DNA of 64,000 nt, from contig NZ_CANMVP010000008.1 in assembly GCF_947501385.1 (NCBI RefSeq), positions 1 through 64,000 on the forward strand, written 5' to 3'. Under the pieces are notes generated by a model. That model was given only the letters and a program-made list of their open reading frames with translations, did not search any database and was not told the DNA's origin. The DNA is from an uncultured Polaribacter sp. (GTDB lineage Bacteria > Bacteroidota > Bacteroidia > Flavobacteriales > Flavobacteriaceae). This document shows positions 43,520-53,765 of this stretch, one piece after another (positions within the stretch are counted from its first letter, which is position 1; every line of letters begins with the position of its first letter). The translations under genes and the position numbers were made by a program.

Positions 43520-44881
43520 ATGATACTACAAAAAATAAAAATAACGTTGTCACTAGGTCTTTTAGTAATAGTTTTTAGCTGTAATTCAAAAGATAAAAAA
43601 TCAGCAAATAATTCGTTAGCAAATAAAATAGAACTAACAGATAATCAATTGTTAGATTCCATTCAAAAACAAACGTTTAATTATTTTTGGGAAGGTGCAG
43701 AACCTAACTCAGGTATGGCTCCAGAAAGGATTCATTTAGACAATGTATATCCTTCAAATGATAAAAATATAGTGACCATTGGTGGAACAGGTTTTGGGTT
43801 GATGGCTATTTTAGCGGGTGTTGAAAGAAAGTTTATTACTCGAGAACAAGCACTAAACAGATATTTTAAAATTATAAATTTCTTGGAAAAAGCAGATCGT
43901 TTTCATGGTGTTTGGCCCCATTGGTTAAATGGCGAAACAGGAAAAACAAAACCGTTTAGTAAAAAAGATGATGGTGGTGATTTGGTGGAAACCGCATTTT
44001 TAGTCCAAGGACTATTAACGGTTTCGGAATATTTTAAAGATGGCAATCAAAAAGAACAAGAGTTAGTTCAAAAAATAGATATACTCTGGAAAGAAGTAGA
44101 GTGGAATTGGTACACAAAAAATGGAGAAGATATTTTATACTGGCACTGGTCTCCTAATTATAAGTGGGAAAAGAATTTTGGTGTAAAAGGGTATAACGAA
44201 TGCTTAATCATGTATGTTTTAGCGGCATCTTCACCAACACACCCAATCAAAGCATCAGTATATCATAAGGGATGGGCAAAAAGTGGCGATATTGTTTCTA
44301 ATCAGCAATTATACAGTCATGATTTAGTTTTGAATTATTTCAATCAAAGTGAAAAACCAATGATTGGTCCCTTATTTTGGGCACATTATTCATATTTAGG
44401 ATTAAATCCAAAAGGACTGTCAGATCAATATGCAGATTATTGGAAATTGACTCAAAATCAAGCCAAAATTCATTATGATTACGCCGTAGATAATCCAAAA
44501 AACTATAAAGGATATGGAGCAGATTTTTGGGGGTTAACTTCTAGTTATTCCATGAGAGGTTATGCTGGACATAGACCAGGTGATGATTTAGGGGTAATTT
44601 CACCAACCGCAGCTTTATCTTCTTTTCCTTACACTCCAAAAGAAAGTATGAAAATGCTTCGCAATTTATATAAAAATCACGATTCACTAATCGGTAAATA
44701 TGGACCTTACGATGCTTTTAGTATAGAACATAATTGGTCTACTCCAAGATATTTAGCCATAGATCAAGGACCAATTCCTGTAATGATAGAAAATTACAGA
44801 ACGGGTTTACTCTGGGATCTATTTATGCAAAATACAGATGTTTTAAAAGGATTACAAAAATTAAATTTCACAATTAAATAA
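43520..44881 (+). CDS. GH144-type glycoside hydrolase (endo-beta-1,2-glucanase family), copy 1
   Basis: A 453-residue lipoprotein (Cys near residue 21, IVFSCNSKD) with the PF10091 (alpha/alpha)6 fold. VTIGGTGFGLMAILAGVERK, FHGVWPHWLNGETGK and KDDGGDLVETAFLVQGLL carry acidic residues Asp150, Asp154 and Glu157, with Glu227 in KGYNECLIMYVLAASSP. This spacing matches the essential acids reported for the Chitinophaga beta-1,2-glucanase (recalled, not checked). It likely cuts a glucan backbone at the cell surface or in the periplasm. Actual linkage specificity is inferred; databases often label this fold 'glucoamylase'. A close paralogue follows. Confidence 0.82.
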   Translation: MILQKIKITLSLGLLVIVFSCNSKDKKSANNSLANKIELTDNQLLDSIQKQTFNYFWEGAEPNSGMAPERIHLDNVYPSNDKNIVTIGGTGFGLMAILAGVERKFITREQALNRYFKIINFLEKADRFHGVWPHWLNGETGKTKPFSKKDDGGDLVETAFLVQGLLTVSEYFKDGNQKEQELVQKIDILWKEVEWNWYTKNGEDILYWHWSPNYKWEKNFGVKGYNECLIMYVLAASSPTHPIKASVYHKGWAKSGDIVSNQQLYSHDLVLNYFNQSEKPMIGPLFWAHYSYLGLNPKGLSDQYADYWKLTQNQAKIHYDYAVDNPKNYKGYGADFWGLTSSYSMRGYAGHRPGDDLGVISPTAALSSFPYTPKESMKMLRNLYKNHDSLIGKYGPYDAFSIEHNWSTPRYLAIDQGPIPVMIENYRTGLLWDLFMQNTDVLKGLQKLNFTIK

Positions 44882-44887
44882 ATACAA

Positions 44888-46252
44888 ATGATAAAAAATA
44901 TAGCATTTTACCTATTTATATCAGCGTTATTTTTTTCGTGTTCAAACGATTCTATATACAAAATATCTAACAATCCAGATCCTGTAGATTCAACGATAGA
45001 AAAATTATCTGATGAAGAAATGTTGAATTTGGTTCAAAAAGAAACGTTTAAATATTTTTGGGATTTTGCCAATACAGCATCAGGTGCAGCAAAAGAACGT
45101 TATCACCCAGAAGATCCTACTTTAAATCAAGATGTAGTGACAAGTGGAGGTACTGGTTTTGGATTGATGAGTATTATAGTTGCTATAGAGCGCGGTTTTG
45201 TTTCAAGATCAGAAGGTGTATCAAGACTAAGTAAGATTGTAAATTTTCTAGAAAATGCAGACAGATTTCATGGCGCTTGGTCTCATTGGATAAATGGAAA
45301 CACAGGCAAGGTAATCCCTTTTAGCACTAAAGATAATGGAGGTGATTTAGTAGAAACTGCATTTTTGGTACAAGGGCTTATCTGTGTAAAAGAATACTTA
45401 AAAAATGGTACTACTACCGAAAAAGCAATTTCTTTAAAAGCAGACCAACTGTGGAAAGGTGTAGAATGGAATTGGTACACTCAAAATAAGGATGCATTGT
45501 ATTGGCATTGGAGCCCTAATTTTGATTTTGATATTAATTTAAAACTTACAGGGTATAATGAGGTAATGATTACTTACATTTTAGGAGCATCATCACCAGA
45601 TTATAGTATTACAAAATCTACTTATGAAAGTGGATGGGCAAGCAATGGAAGTATAAAAAACTCAAATTCTCAGTACGGTTTTCCTTTAGTTTTAAAACAT
45701 GCTGGAGGTTCTAATTTTGGAGGGCCACTTTTTTTTAGCCATTACTCTTTTTTAGGATTAAACCCTAAAAATTTATCTGATCAGTATGGTAATTATTGGG
45801 ATGTAGCCGTTAATCACACTAAGATTAATCGCCAGTATTGTATTAGCAATCCTAAAAATTATAAAGGGTATGGCGTAGATGTTTGGGGTTTAACAGCCAG
45901 TTATTCAAGAAATTCAGATGGTTCTAGAGGATATGCTGCACATAGTCCATCAAAAGATCTTGGAGTTATCTCGCCAACAGCGGCAATAAGTTCCACACCA
46001 TATACGCCAATAGAATCATTACAAGTGATGCATTATTTGTATCAAAATAAAGATGAAATGTTGGGCGTTGCAGGTTTTTATGATGCTTTTAGTCCAGAAT
46101 ATGATTTCTGGGTAACAAAAACATATTTAGCTATAGATCAAGGACCACAAATTATAATGATAGAAAACCATAGAACTGGTTTACTATGGAATTTATTTAT
46201 GCAAAATGAAGACGTAAAAAAAGGATTAACTAAATTAGGATTTAGTTACTAA
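44888..46252 (+). CDS. GH144-type glycoside hydrolase, copy 2
   Basis: A 454-residue lipoprotein paralogue of the preceding gene (Cys near residue 19, FFSCSNDS). The same catalytic pattern is present: SGGTGFGLMSIIVAIERG, FHGAWSHWINGNTGK and KDNGGDLVETAFLVQGL with Asp149, Asp153 and Glu156, then TGYNEVMITYILGASSP. It begins 6 bp after the first copy. The N-terminal linkers and the loop around residue 260 differ, so the pair may split substrate length or decoration preferences. Tandem GH144-type pairs with a GH3 fit sequential glucan breakdown. Confidence 0.82.
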   Translation: MIKNIAFYLFISALFFSCSNDSIYKISNNPDPVDSTIEKLSDEEMLNLVQKETFKYFWDFANTASGAAKERYHPEDPTLNQDVVTSGGTGFGLMSIIVAIERGFVSRSEGVSRLSKIVNFLENADRFHGAWSHWINGNTGKVIPFSTKDNGGDLVETAFLVQGLICVKEYLKNGTTTEKAISLKADQLWKGVEWNWYTQNKDALYWHWSPNFDFDINLKLTGYNEVMITYILGASSPDYSITKSTYESGWASNGSIKNSNSQYGFPLVLKHAGGSNFGGPLFFSHYSFLGLNPKNLSDQYGNYWDVAVNHTKINRQYCISNPKNYKGYGVDVWGLTASYSRNSDGSRGYAAHSPSKDLGVISPTAAISSTPYTPIESLQVMHYLYQNKDEMLGVAGFYDAFSPEYDFWVTKTYLAIDQGPQIIMIENHRTGLLWNLFMQNEDVKKGLTKLGFSY

Positions 46253-46261
46253 AACTCGATT

Positions 46262-47056
46262 ATGAAAAAATATTATTACACTTTACTGATACTTTTCTTG
46301 TGTTTTTCAAATAATTTGTTGTCACAAGGCAATTCAAATTTATACGAGTCAAAATCATTCATACATAAAACGGATACCTTAAAGTATCGAATTCAGTATC
46401 CAGAAAATTTTTCAATAGGAAAAAAGTATCCTGTAGTTTTATTTCTTCATGGAGCTGGAGAAAGAGGAAATGATAATAAAAAACAGTTGGTACATGGCAG
46501 TACCTTATTTACGGATGAAATAAATAGAGGTGCTTTTCCTGCTATTGTAATTTTTCCGCAATGCCCACAAAATGATTATTGGTCAAATGCAAAGGTAGAT
46601 AGAACAACAAAACCAATTTCGCTAGTATATCCTCTAAATGACGCGCCAACAAAATCGTTGAATTTGGTGATGTTATTGATGGATAATTTTTTTGAAAAAC
46701 AATATGTCGATAAACATAAAATGTATGTTGGCGGATTATCGATGGGCGGTATGGGAACTTTTGAAATCTTATATAGAAAACCAAATTTATTTGCTGCAGC
46801 GTTTTCAATTTGTGGAGGAGGAAATCCAGCATCTGTTAAAACTTATGCAAAAAAAACAGATTTATGGGTCTTTCATGGAGCAAAAGACGATGTTGTAAAC
46901 CCGCTATTATCTGTAAATATGGTGCATGCTTATTTGCAGGCGGGTGGTAAACCCAATTTTACCTTATATGCAGACGCTAATCACAATAGCTGGGATGCTG
47001 CATTTGCAGAACCCAAGCTCTTACCATGGCTTTTTTCGAAATCAAAAAATAATTAA
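46262..47056 (+). CDS. secreted alpha/beta-hydrolase esterase (CE1-like)
   Basis: A 264-residue exported serine hydrolase. Signal peptide about 1-21; oxyanion block VVLFLHGAGERGNDNKKQLV; nucleophile in GGLSMGGMGTFEI; the acid in HGAKDDVVNP; the catalytic His in YADANHNSWDAAF. It resembles the PhaC/feruloyl- or acetyl-esterase-like carbohydrate esterases found in PULs. In this operon it probably removes acyl groups from the polysaccharide so that the glycosidases can act. It lies 9 bp after the second GH144-type gene and 2 bp before the GH3 gene. The ester removed is unknown. Confidence 0.8.
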   Translation: MKKYYYTLLILFLCFSNNLLSQGNSNLYESKSFIHKTDTLKYRIQYPENFSIGKKYPVVLFLHGAGERGNDNKKQLVHGSTLFTDEINRGAFPAIVIFPQCPQNDYWSNAKVDRTTKPISLVYPLNDAPTKSLNLVMLLMDNFFEKQYVDKHKMYVGGLSMGGMGTFEILYRKPNLFAAAFSICGGGNPASVKTYAKKTDLWVFHGAKDDVVNPLLSVNMVHAYLQAGGKPNFTLYADANHNSWDAAFAEPKLLPWLFSKSKNN

Positions 47057-47058
47057 AA

Positions 47059-49329
47059 ATGAATAGTAAAATAACGCAAACCCTTTTTGTTCTAAGTAGT
47101 ATACTTGTTTTTTTTTCTTGCAATATTGCTGATAAATCAAATCATTTAAGTAAGCAAGAAACTGTTTTTGATACCAAAGTAGATTCTTTGATGGAATTAA
47201 TGACTTTAGAAGAAAAAATTGGTCAAACTACCATGTACAGTGGAAGTGGCGCCGTAACTGGACCTACCGTTAATGCAGATTTTAGAAAATTCATCAAAGC
47301 ATCTAAAGTAGGTGCTATGCTGAACGTATATTCCGCAAAAGGCACTCGTGAACTGCAAAAACTAGCAGTTGAAGAAACGCGTTTAGGAATTCCATTACTA
47401 TTTGGTTACGATGTAATTCACGGTTTTAAAACCATTTTCCCTATTAATTTAGGATTATCTGCAAGTTGGGATTTAGAAGACATTCAAAAAAGCTCAAGAA
47501 TTGCTGCTGAAGAAGCTTCCGCAGTTGGTATTCATTGGACCTTTGCACCCATGGTAGACATTGCAAGAGATCCGCGTTGGGGAAGAATTTCCGAAGGCGC
47601 AGGTGAGGATGTGTATTTAGCAAGCAAAATTGCTAAGGCGTATGTGCATGGTTTTCAAGGTGATGATTTATCGAAATACAACACTATTTTAGCTTGCGCA
47701 AAACACTTTGTGGGTTATGGCGCAGCGCAAGCTGGACGTGATTATCATACCGTAAACATGAGTGAAGACGAATTACGAAACGTGTATCTACCACCTTTTA
47801 AAGCAAGCGTTGATGCTGGTGTAGAAACATTTATGACTGCGTTTAATGAAGTAAATGGAGTTCCTGCATCTGGAAATAGTTTTTTATATAGAGATATTTT
47901 AAGAGATGAATGGAATTTTAAAGGATTGGTAGTTTCAGATTATACTGCCATTTTTGAAATGGTGCAGCATGGTTTTGCAAAAGACAATAAAGATGCGGCT
48001 AGAATTGCCATGAATGCAGGTATAGATATGGACATGATGGGTAGTGTGAATCGATTGTATTTAGAAGAATTAGTAGTAGAGAATAAAGTAGACATTGCGC
48101 ATATAAATGATGCGTGTAGAAGAATCTTGCTCGCTAAATATAAATTAGGCTTGTTTGACGATCCTTATAAATATGCTAATGAAGCCCGAGAAAAAGAAGT
48201 AATTTACAAACCAGAATTTTTAGGTGCTGCGCGTCATTCGGCCGCAATATCATCCGTATTATTAAAAAATGAAAATAATGCTTTACCACTAACATCAGCC
48301 AAAACAATTGCCTTAATTGGTCCTTTGGTAAAAGATAAAGAAAATATTTTGGGAAACTGGGGAGCTGCTGGAGATCGAAGTGGAAAAGCAATTAGTGTGT
48401 ATCAAGGTATACAAGAATATTTACAAGATACTAGAATACTATATGCTAAAGGTTGTGAAATTGAAGGCGATGATGAAAGTAAATTTAAAGATGCCATAAA
48501 TATTGCAAAAAAAGCAGACATGGTAGTTCTGGTTTTAGGGGAAGATTATGATATGAGTGGTGAAGCAGCCTCCAGAACAAATATTAAGTTACCAGGAAAA
48601 CAAACCAAATTGATTCGCCAAATTAGAAAAGCAGTACCAAATAAAAAAATAGTTTTGGTGTTAATGAATGGTCGTCCGTTAGATTTATCTGAAGAAGATA
48701 TATTGGCAGATGCAATTTTAGAAGCATGGTTTCCAGGAACTATGGGTGGTCATGGTGTTGCAGATGTATTGTTTGGAAAATACAATCCTTCAGGGAAATT
48801 AACGGTTACTTTTCCCAGAAATGTTGGGCAAATTCCTATTTATTATAATATGAAAAATACAGGAAGACCAATTCCTAAAAACAATCCGAAAGAAGATTAT
48901 AAATCTAATTATATAGATGTAGCAAATACGTCATTATATCCTTTTGGTCATGGGTTGAGTTATACAAATTTTGAATATTCAGATTTTAAATTATCTGCAG
49001 CAACAATAGGGTTTTCTGATATGATAACTGCCTCTGCAACCATCACCAATACGGGTGATTACGACGGTCATGAAATTGTACAATTATATGTGCATGACAA
49101 AGTTGGGAGTATTACCAGACCTGTAAAAGAATTAAAAGGATTTGAAAAAATATTTCTTAAAAAGGGAGAAAGTAAAATAGTTTCTTTTAAAATTGAAGTA
49201 GAAGATTTAAAATTTTACAATTCAGAAATGGTATTTGGAGTAGAGCCAGGTGTTTTTGATATTGCTATTAAAGGAACTTCAGACTTTGAATTTGAGCACA
49301 CATTTACATTAACGGAATCAAATAAATAA
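47059..49329 (+). CDS. GH3 beta-glucosidase (BglX-like)
   Basis: A 756-residue lipoprotein (Cys near residue 21, FFSCNIADK). GH3 N-terminal barrel: GYDVIHGFKTIFPINLGLSA, EDVYLASKIAKAYVHGFQG, KHFVGYGAAQAGRDYH and nucleophile Asp294 in GLVVSDYTAIFEM. Second domain with the acid/base Glu502 in EDYDMSGEAASR, then a C-terminal fibronectin III-like domain (TNTGDYDGHEIVQLYVHD). Full length compared with BglX. It should release glucose from the oligosaccharides made by the GH144 pair, in the periplasm or at the membrane. It is framed by the two esterase genes with 2-bp and 1-bp gaps, within the PUL operon. Confidence 0.94.
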   Translation: MNSKITQTLFVLSSILVFFSCNIADKSNHLSKQETVFDTKVDSLMELMTLEEKIGQTTMYSGSGAVTGPTVNADFRKFIKASKVGAMLNVYSAKGTRELQKLAVEETRLGIPLLFGYDVIHGFKTIFPINLGLSASWDLEDIQKSSRIAAEEASAVGIHWTFAPMVDIARDPRWGRISEGAGEDVYLASKIAKAYVHGFQGDDLSKYNTILACAKHFVGYGAAQAGRDYHTVNMSEDELRNVYLPPFKASVDAGVETFMTAFNEVNGVPASGNSFLYRDILRDEWNFKGLVVSDYTAIFEMVQHGFAKDNKDAARIAMNAGIDMDMMGSVNRLYLEELVVENKVDIAHINDACRRILLAKYKLGLFDDPYKYANEAREKEVIYKPEFLGAARHSAAISSVLLKNENNALPLTSAKTIALIGPLVKDKENILGNWGAAGDRSGKAISVYQGIQEYLQDTRILYAKGCEIEGDDESKFKDAINIAKKADMVVLVLGEDYDMSGEAASRTNIKLPGKQTKLIRQIRKAVPNKKIVLVLMNGRPLDLSEEDILADAILEAWFPGTMGGHGVADVLFGKYNPSGKLTVTFPRNVGQIPIYYNMKNTGRPIPKNNPKEDYKSNYIDVANTSLYPFGHGLSYTNFEYSDFKLSAATIGFSDMITASATITNTGDYDGHEIVQLYVHDKVGSITRPVKELKGFEKIFLKKGESKIVSFKIEVEDLKFYNSEMVFGVEPGVFDIAIKGTSDFEFEHTFTLTESNK

Positions 49330-49330
49330 T

Positions 49331-50224
49331 ATGAAAAATTATCTTTTAATCTTTATCTGTCTTTTTTTTCTTCAACTTTCTTCACAAGAAAAGAAAACAT
49401 ATACATACGCTGTTAAAGAAGGAATTAATTTAAAAATGGATGTGTATACTCCAGATAATATTTCTAAAGATAAAAAGGTACCCGTTTTATTGTGGATGCA
49501 TGGTGGTGGTTTTGCAGGTGGAAAACGAGACAATGGTGCAGAGGTAAAAATGATGCAACATTTTACCACAAAAGGCTATGTTAGTATCTCAATTTCTTAC
49601 AGGTTATTAAGAAAAGGAAAAAAAACTGGTTTTGGTTGCAATTGTCCAAAAGAAGATAAGATGGAAACTTTTAAACAAGCCGCATTAGACTATTTAGATG
49701 CTACTAAATTTGTAGTAGATAATAGTGAAATGTTACAAATTGATAGTTCTAAAATTATTGCTGGTGGAAGCAGTGCAGGCGCAGAAGGAGTTTTGAATGC
49801 CGTGTTTTTAAGATCATTTTTCGTAGCAGATATAACTACATACAAAAACGTAAAATATGCTGGCGTATTTTCTTTAGCAGGTGCCGTGGTGAATGCAAAT
49901 TATATTACTAAAAAGAATGCAATACCTAGCGTTTTATTTCACGGAACAGATGATAATCTAGTACCCTTTGCAACTGCACCACATCATTATTGCAAAGAAG
50001 ATAAACCTGGTTACATGGTTTTAGATGGCTCTGAAACGATTATTCAAAAGTTAGATAATATAGGTGCTTCGTATTATTTTCATAAAGTAATTGGGGGCAG
50101 ACACGAATTATCTTCCATACCTTTTAAAGAGTTAGAAAATGTGGTTTTATTTTTTGATAAAACAATTTTAAATTCAGAAGTGATTCAAACAAAGAAAATA
50201 GTAACTAAGAAAAACAAGAATTAA
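49331..50224 (+). CDS. secreted alpha/beta-hydrolase, carbohydrate esterase-like
   Basis: A 297-residue exported serine esterase of the HGGG (hormone-sensitive lipase/BD-FAE-like) type. Signal peptide about 1-18; oxyanion hole WMHGGGFAGGKRDNG; nucleophile Ser in IIAGGSSAGAEG; acid in FHGTDDNLVP; catalytic His in VIGGRHELSS. It is a second esterase of a different subgroup from the one at 46262, so the substrate probably carries more than one kind of acyl substituent. It starts one base after the GH3 stop codon and precedes the sulfatase by 2 bp. Confidence 0.82.
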   Translation: MKNYLLIFICLFFLQLSSQEKKTYTYAVKEGINLKMDVYTPDNISKDKKVPVLLWMHGGGFAGGKRDNGAEVKMMQHFTTKGYVSISISYRLLRKGKKTGFGCNCPKEDKMETFKQAALDYLDATKFVVDNSEMLQIDSSKIIAGGSSAGAEGVLNAVFLRSFFVADITTYKNVKYAGVFSLAGAVVNANYITKKNAIPSVLFHGTDDNLVPFATAPHHYCKEDKPGYMVLDGSETIIQKLDNIGASYYFHKVIGGRHELSSIPFKELENVVLFFDKTILNSEVIQTKKIVTKKNKN

Positions 50225-50226
50225 AG

Positions 50227-51807
50227 ATGAAAAAAGTATGTATGGGTTTTCTTGTTTTCTTGATTTTTCAAGGATGTAAAAATCAGGAAGAAAAAGCAAC
50301 CACTGCAAAAAAAAGACCAAATATCATCTTTATTATGGCAGATGATCATGCAACACAGGCAATTAGTGCTTATGGACATCCCATAAGTAAATTAGCACCC
50401 ACTCCAAATATTGATAGAATTGCTGAGGAAGGTGCAATTTTTAAGAACAATTTCTGTACAAATTCTATTTGTGGACCAAGCAGAGCGGTTATTCTTACAG
50501 GTAAACATAGTCATGTAAACGGGTTTAGAATGAACGGAAATCAGTTTGATGGCAGTCAACAAACCTATCCAAAGTTACTTCAAAAGGCTGGCTATAATAC
50601 CGCTATAATTGGAAAATGGCATTTACACGGATCTCCAGAAGGTTTCGATTATTGGAACATTTTACGAGATCAAGGAAACTATTACAATCCGCAATTTATT
50701 ACACAAGAAAGCGCAGGAGAAAAGATAGACACCACTATTGTAAATGGATATGCAACAGATTTGGTAACTAAAGATGCTTTGGAATATTTAGATAAAGTAA
50801 AAGAGAGCAATCAACCTTTTATGTTAATGGTGCAACACAAAGCACCACATAGAAATTGGATGCCCGCATTACGTCATTTAAACAAATACGATGCTGTAAA
50901 ATTTCCAGTTCCAGAAACCTATTTTACTGACCATAACGGTTCAACAGCATCAAAAGAACAATCTCAAACCATTTATACAGATATGTACGAAGGCCATGAT
51001 TTAAAAATGACGATTAAAAAAGGAAGTAATCAATTGGCTCATAATCCTTGGAAAACAGATTTCGATAGAATGTCAATTGAACAAAGAGCTGCTTGGGATA
51101 AAGCTTATCAACCAAAAAATGATGCGTTTCATGATGCTAATTTAACTGGAAAAGCATTGCATTTATGGAAATTGCAACGCTATCTAAAAGATTATATGGC
51201 AACAATTGCGGCCGTTGATGAAGGTGTGGGTGAAATTTTAGAGTATTTAAAAGCGAATAATTTAGAAGAAAACACCATTGTAGTTTATACCACAGATCAA
51301 GGTTTTTATTTGGGAGAAAAAGGATGGTTTGACAAACGTTTTATGTATGAAGAATCTTTGGCAATGCCCATGTTAATGAAATACCCTACCGTAATAAAAT
51401 CAGGAACAGAAGTTACCGCATTAACGCAGAATTTAGATTTTGCACCCACTTTTTTAGATTTTGCTGGTGTAAAAATTCCTGAAGATATGCAAGGTAAATC
51501 TTTAAAGCCATTGGTCACAAATGCGCAAAAAGATGAAGATTTTAGAGAAGCTATTTATTATCATTATTATGATTTTCCCGCATTTCACATGGTTAAAAAA
51601 ATGTACGGAGTTAGAACAAATCGTTATAAATTAATTCATGTATATGATGATGTTGATGAATGGGAACTGTACGATTTGCAAGAAGACCCGAGTGAACTAA
51701 ATAATCTTATAAACGATAAAGAGTACCAAGAAATTAAAGCAGATTTACAGCAGAAATTAGCACAATTGCAAAAAGAATATAATGTTACAGAAGAAGAGTT
51801 TAAGTGA
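50227..51807 (+). CDS. S1-family sulfatase
   Basis: A 526-residue lipoprotein-like enzyme (Cys near residue 17, IFQGCKNQ) that hydrolyses sulfate esters. RPNIIFIMADDHATQAI provides the calcium-site aspartates; the active-site Cys82 in SICGPSRAVILTGKHSHVNG is the C-x-P-x-R signature, to be converted to formylglycine by a maturase not in this window. GKWHLHG, HKAPHRNW and YTTDQGFYLGEKGWFDKRFM supply further metal and sulfate ligands. The C-terminal WELYDLQEDPSELNN is standard. Its place in the operon shows the glycan is at least partly sulfated. The sulfated sugar is not identified. Confidence 0.93.
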   Translation: MKKVCMGFLVFLIFQGCKNQEEKATTAKKRPNIIFIMADDHATQAISAYGHPISKLAPTPNIDRIAEEGAIFKNNFCTNSICGPSRAVILTGKHSHVNGFRMNGNQFDGSQQTYPKLLQKAGYNTAIIGKWHLHGSPEGFDYWNILRDQGNYYNPQFITQESAGEKIDTTIVNGYATDLVTKDALEYLDKVKESNQPFMLMVQHKAPHRNWMPALRHLNKYDAVKFPVPETYFTDHNGSTASKEQSQTIYTDMYEGHDLKMTIKKGSNQLAHNPWKTDFDRMSIEQRAAWDKAYQPKNDAFHDANLTGKALHLWKLQRYLKDYMATIAAVDEGVGEILEYLKANNLEENTIVVYTTDQGFYLGEKGWFDKRFMYEESLAMPMLMKYPTVIKSGTEVTALTQNLDFAPTFLDFAGVKIPEDMQGKSLKPLVTNAQKDEDFREAIYYHYYDFPAFHMVKKMYGVRTNRYKLIHVYDDVDEWELYDLQEDPSELNNLINDKEYQEIKADLQQKLAQLQKEYNVTEEEFK

Positions 51808-51912
51808 GCAAATCCGAAACAAATAAAAAGAGCGTATCAAAATTTTGAGAAAATGCGTGGAAAGTCAATAAAATCTTATGAGCATTAAGTTTAACGTGCT
51901 AAAATTGCTTCT

Positions 51913-53763
51913 ATGAAATCAATAAAAAAAAATGGCCTTTTATACATGTTAGCAATTGCTTTCTTATTACTACAATCTTGTAAAGAAAATAATAACACAA
52001 CTAGCAAAGAACCAGAAAATATAAGAAAAAATCTTACAACGTATTGTAACCCTTTAGATTTAGATTATACATATATGGTTTACAATTCCGCTAAAAATAA
52101 ATCTTACCGCTCTGGAGCAGATCCTGCAGTCATAGAATTTAAAGGAGAGTATTATATGTTTGTTACACGCTCTTTTGGTTATTGGCATTCTACAGATTTA
52201 GTAAATTGGAATTTTATCAAACCAAAACAATGGTTTTTTGAAGGAAGTAATGCACCAACAGCATTTAATTATAAAGATTCTTTAGTCTATTTTGCTGGCG
52301 ACCCCGCAGGATATGGTAGTATTTTATATACTGATAATCCAAAGGAAGGAATGTGGACTCCAACAGCTTCAATCTCTAAAAATATTCAAGATTCAGAATT
52401 GTTTATTGATGACGATGATAAAACATATTTATATTGGGGTTCTTCAAATGTACATCCTCTTAAAGTAAAAATGTTACATAAAAACGACCGCTTTTTAGAA
52501 ACTGGTGTTAGAAAAGAACTTATTAATTTAGATGAAGAAAAACATGGCTGGGAGCGTTTTGGAGAAAACAATTATCACCCAACTTTAAAAGAAGGTTATA
52601 TGGAAGGCGCTTCTATGACAAAACATAACGGTAAATATTATTTACAATATGCAGCTCCAGGTACACAATTTAATGTCTATGCAGATGGGGTTTATATTGG
52701 AGATACACCACTTGGACCATTTAAATATATGAAAAGTAATCCTATGAGTTTTAAACCTGGTGGTTTTATAAATGGAGCAGGTCATGGTATTACTGTAAAA
52801 CAAACCAATGGACAATATTGGCATTTTGCAACAATGGCTTTGGCGTCTAATGCACAATGGGAACGCAGATTGTGTATGTTTCCTACGTATTTTGATGAGG
52901 AAGGCCTTATGTACACCAATACTGCATATGGAGATTATCCACGTTTTGGTGCAAACCATCCAACAAAAGCAGGGAAACATAATGGTTGGATGTTACTTTC
53001 ATACAAAGGAAATGTAAAAGTATCATCTTCATTAAAACAAATTAAAAAATTTACTTCTAATGATGATGACGTAAAAGTAACAGAATTACCACTAGAAAAA
53101 GATGCTGACGGAAACATAATGGCTAAAGTATTAACGGATGAAAACCCTAAAACATTTTGGGTAGCAGAAGCAAATAATGATAAACAATGGATCACTATTG
53201 AAATGCAAAATGTGGGAAAAATACACGCAATACAATTAAATTTTTATGACCACGAATCTGCTATTTATACTCGTGTAGAAGGATTAAAACATCGTTTTAT
53301 CATTGAAACTTCTGATGATAATAAAAATTGGCAAACCATTGTAGACAGAAGTAAAAGTACTATTGATGCGCCAAATGCATACATTGTTTTAGATAATCCT
53401 TTGAAAGCTAAATATGTGCGTTATAAAAACATAGAAGTTCCAGGAGCAAATTTTGCGATGTCAGAATTTAGAATATTTGGTGTAGGTTTAGGAGATAAAC
53501 CAGAAAAAGTAGTAGACTTTATTGTGCAAAGAGAGAAAGATAGAAGAGATGCATCATTTTCTTGGAAATCTGTAAATGGAGCACAAGGTTATAATATTCG
53601 TTGGGGAATTGCACCAGATAAACTATACCAATCTTGGTTAGTATATGATACCAACACTCATTTTATGAGAAACCTAGATAGAGATACTTCTTATTATTTT
53701 ACTATTGAGTCATTTAATGAGAATGGAATTTCAGAAAAGAGCCCAATAATACCCATTAAATAA
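51913..53763 (+). CDS. GH43 glycosidase with F5/8-type and fibronectin III domains
   Basis: A 616-residue lipoprotein (Cys near residue 21, LLQSCKEN). The five-bladed GH43 propeller (about 35-345) shows the catalytic triad: Asp70 in RSGADPAVI, Asp160 in IQDSELFIDDDDK and Glu231 in YMEGASMTKHNGKYY. A discoidin/F5-8C-like carbohydrate-binding domain (about 370-520; NPKTFWVAEANNDKQWITIE; AKYVRYKNIEVPGANFAMSE) and a fibronectin III-like domain (530-616) follow. It removes arabinose-, xylose- or galactofuranose-type side units. It is preceded by a 105-bp gap, the only sizeable break in the enzyme cluster, so it may have its own weak promoter. Confidence 0.9.
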   Translation: MKSIKKNGLLYMLAIAFLLLQSCKENNNTTSKEPENIRKNLTTYCNPLDLDYTYMVYNSAKNKSYRSGADPAVIEFKGEYYMFVTRSFGYWHSTDLVNWNFIKPKQWFFEGSNAPTAFNYKDSLVYFAGDPAGYGSILYTDNPKEGMWTPTASISKNIQDSELFIDDDDKTYLYWGSSNVHPLKVKMLHKNDRFLETGVRKELINLDEEKHGWERFGENNYHPTLKEGYMEGASMTKHNGKYYLQYAAPGTQFNVYADGVYIGDTPLGPFKYMKSNPMSFKPGGFINGAGHGITVKQTNGQYWHFATMALASNAQWERRLCMFPTYFDEEGLMYTNTAYGDYPRFGANHPTKAGKHNGWMLLSYKGNVKVSSSLKQIKKFTSNDDDVKVTELPLEKDADGNIMAKVLTDENPKTFWVAEANNDKQWITIEMQNVGKIHAIQLNFYDHESAIYTRVEGLKHRFIIETSDDNKNWQTIVDRSKSTIDAPNAYIVLDNPLKAKYVRYKNIEVPGANFAMSEFRIFGVGLGDKPEKVVDFIVQREKDRRDASFSWKSVNGAQGYNIRWGIAPDKLYQSWLVYDTNTHFMRNLDRDTSYYFTIESFNENGISEKSPIIPIK

Positions 53764-53765
53764 TT

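Noticed and set aside
43520..46252. The two PF10091 enzymes as true glucoamylases (GH15)
   Set aside because: The DDGGDLVE and GYNE motifs fit the GH144 catalytic acids; the name glucoamylase is a historic label for this fold.
51808..51912. Insertion-sequence scar between the sulfatase and GH43 genes
   Set aside because: No inverted ends or target duplication could be found in the 105-bp gap; it may simply contain a promoter.
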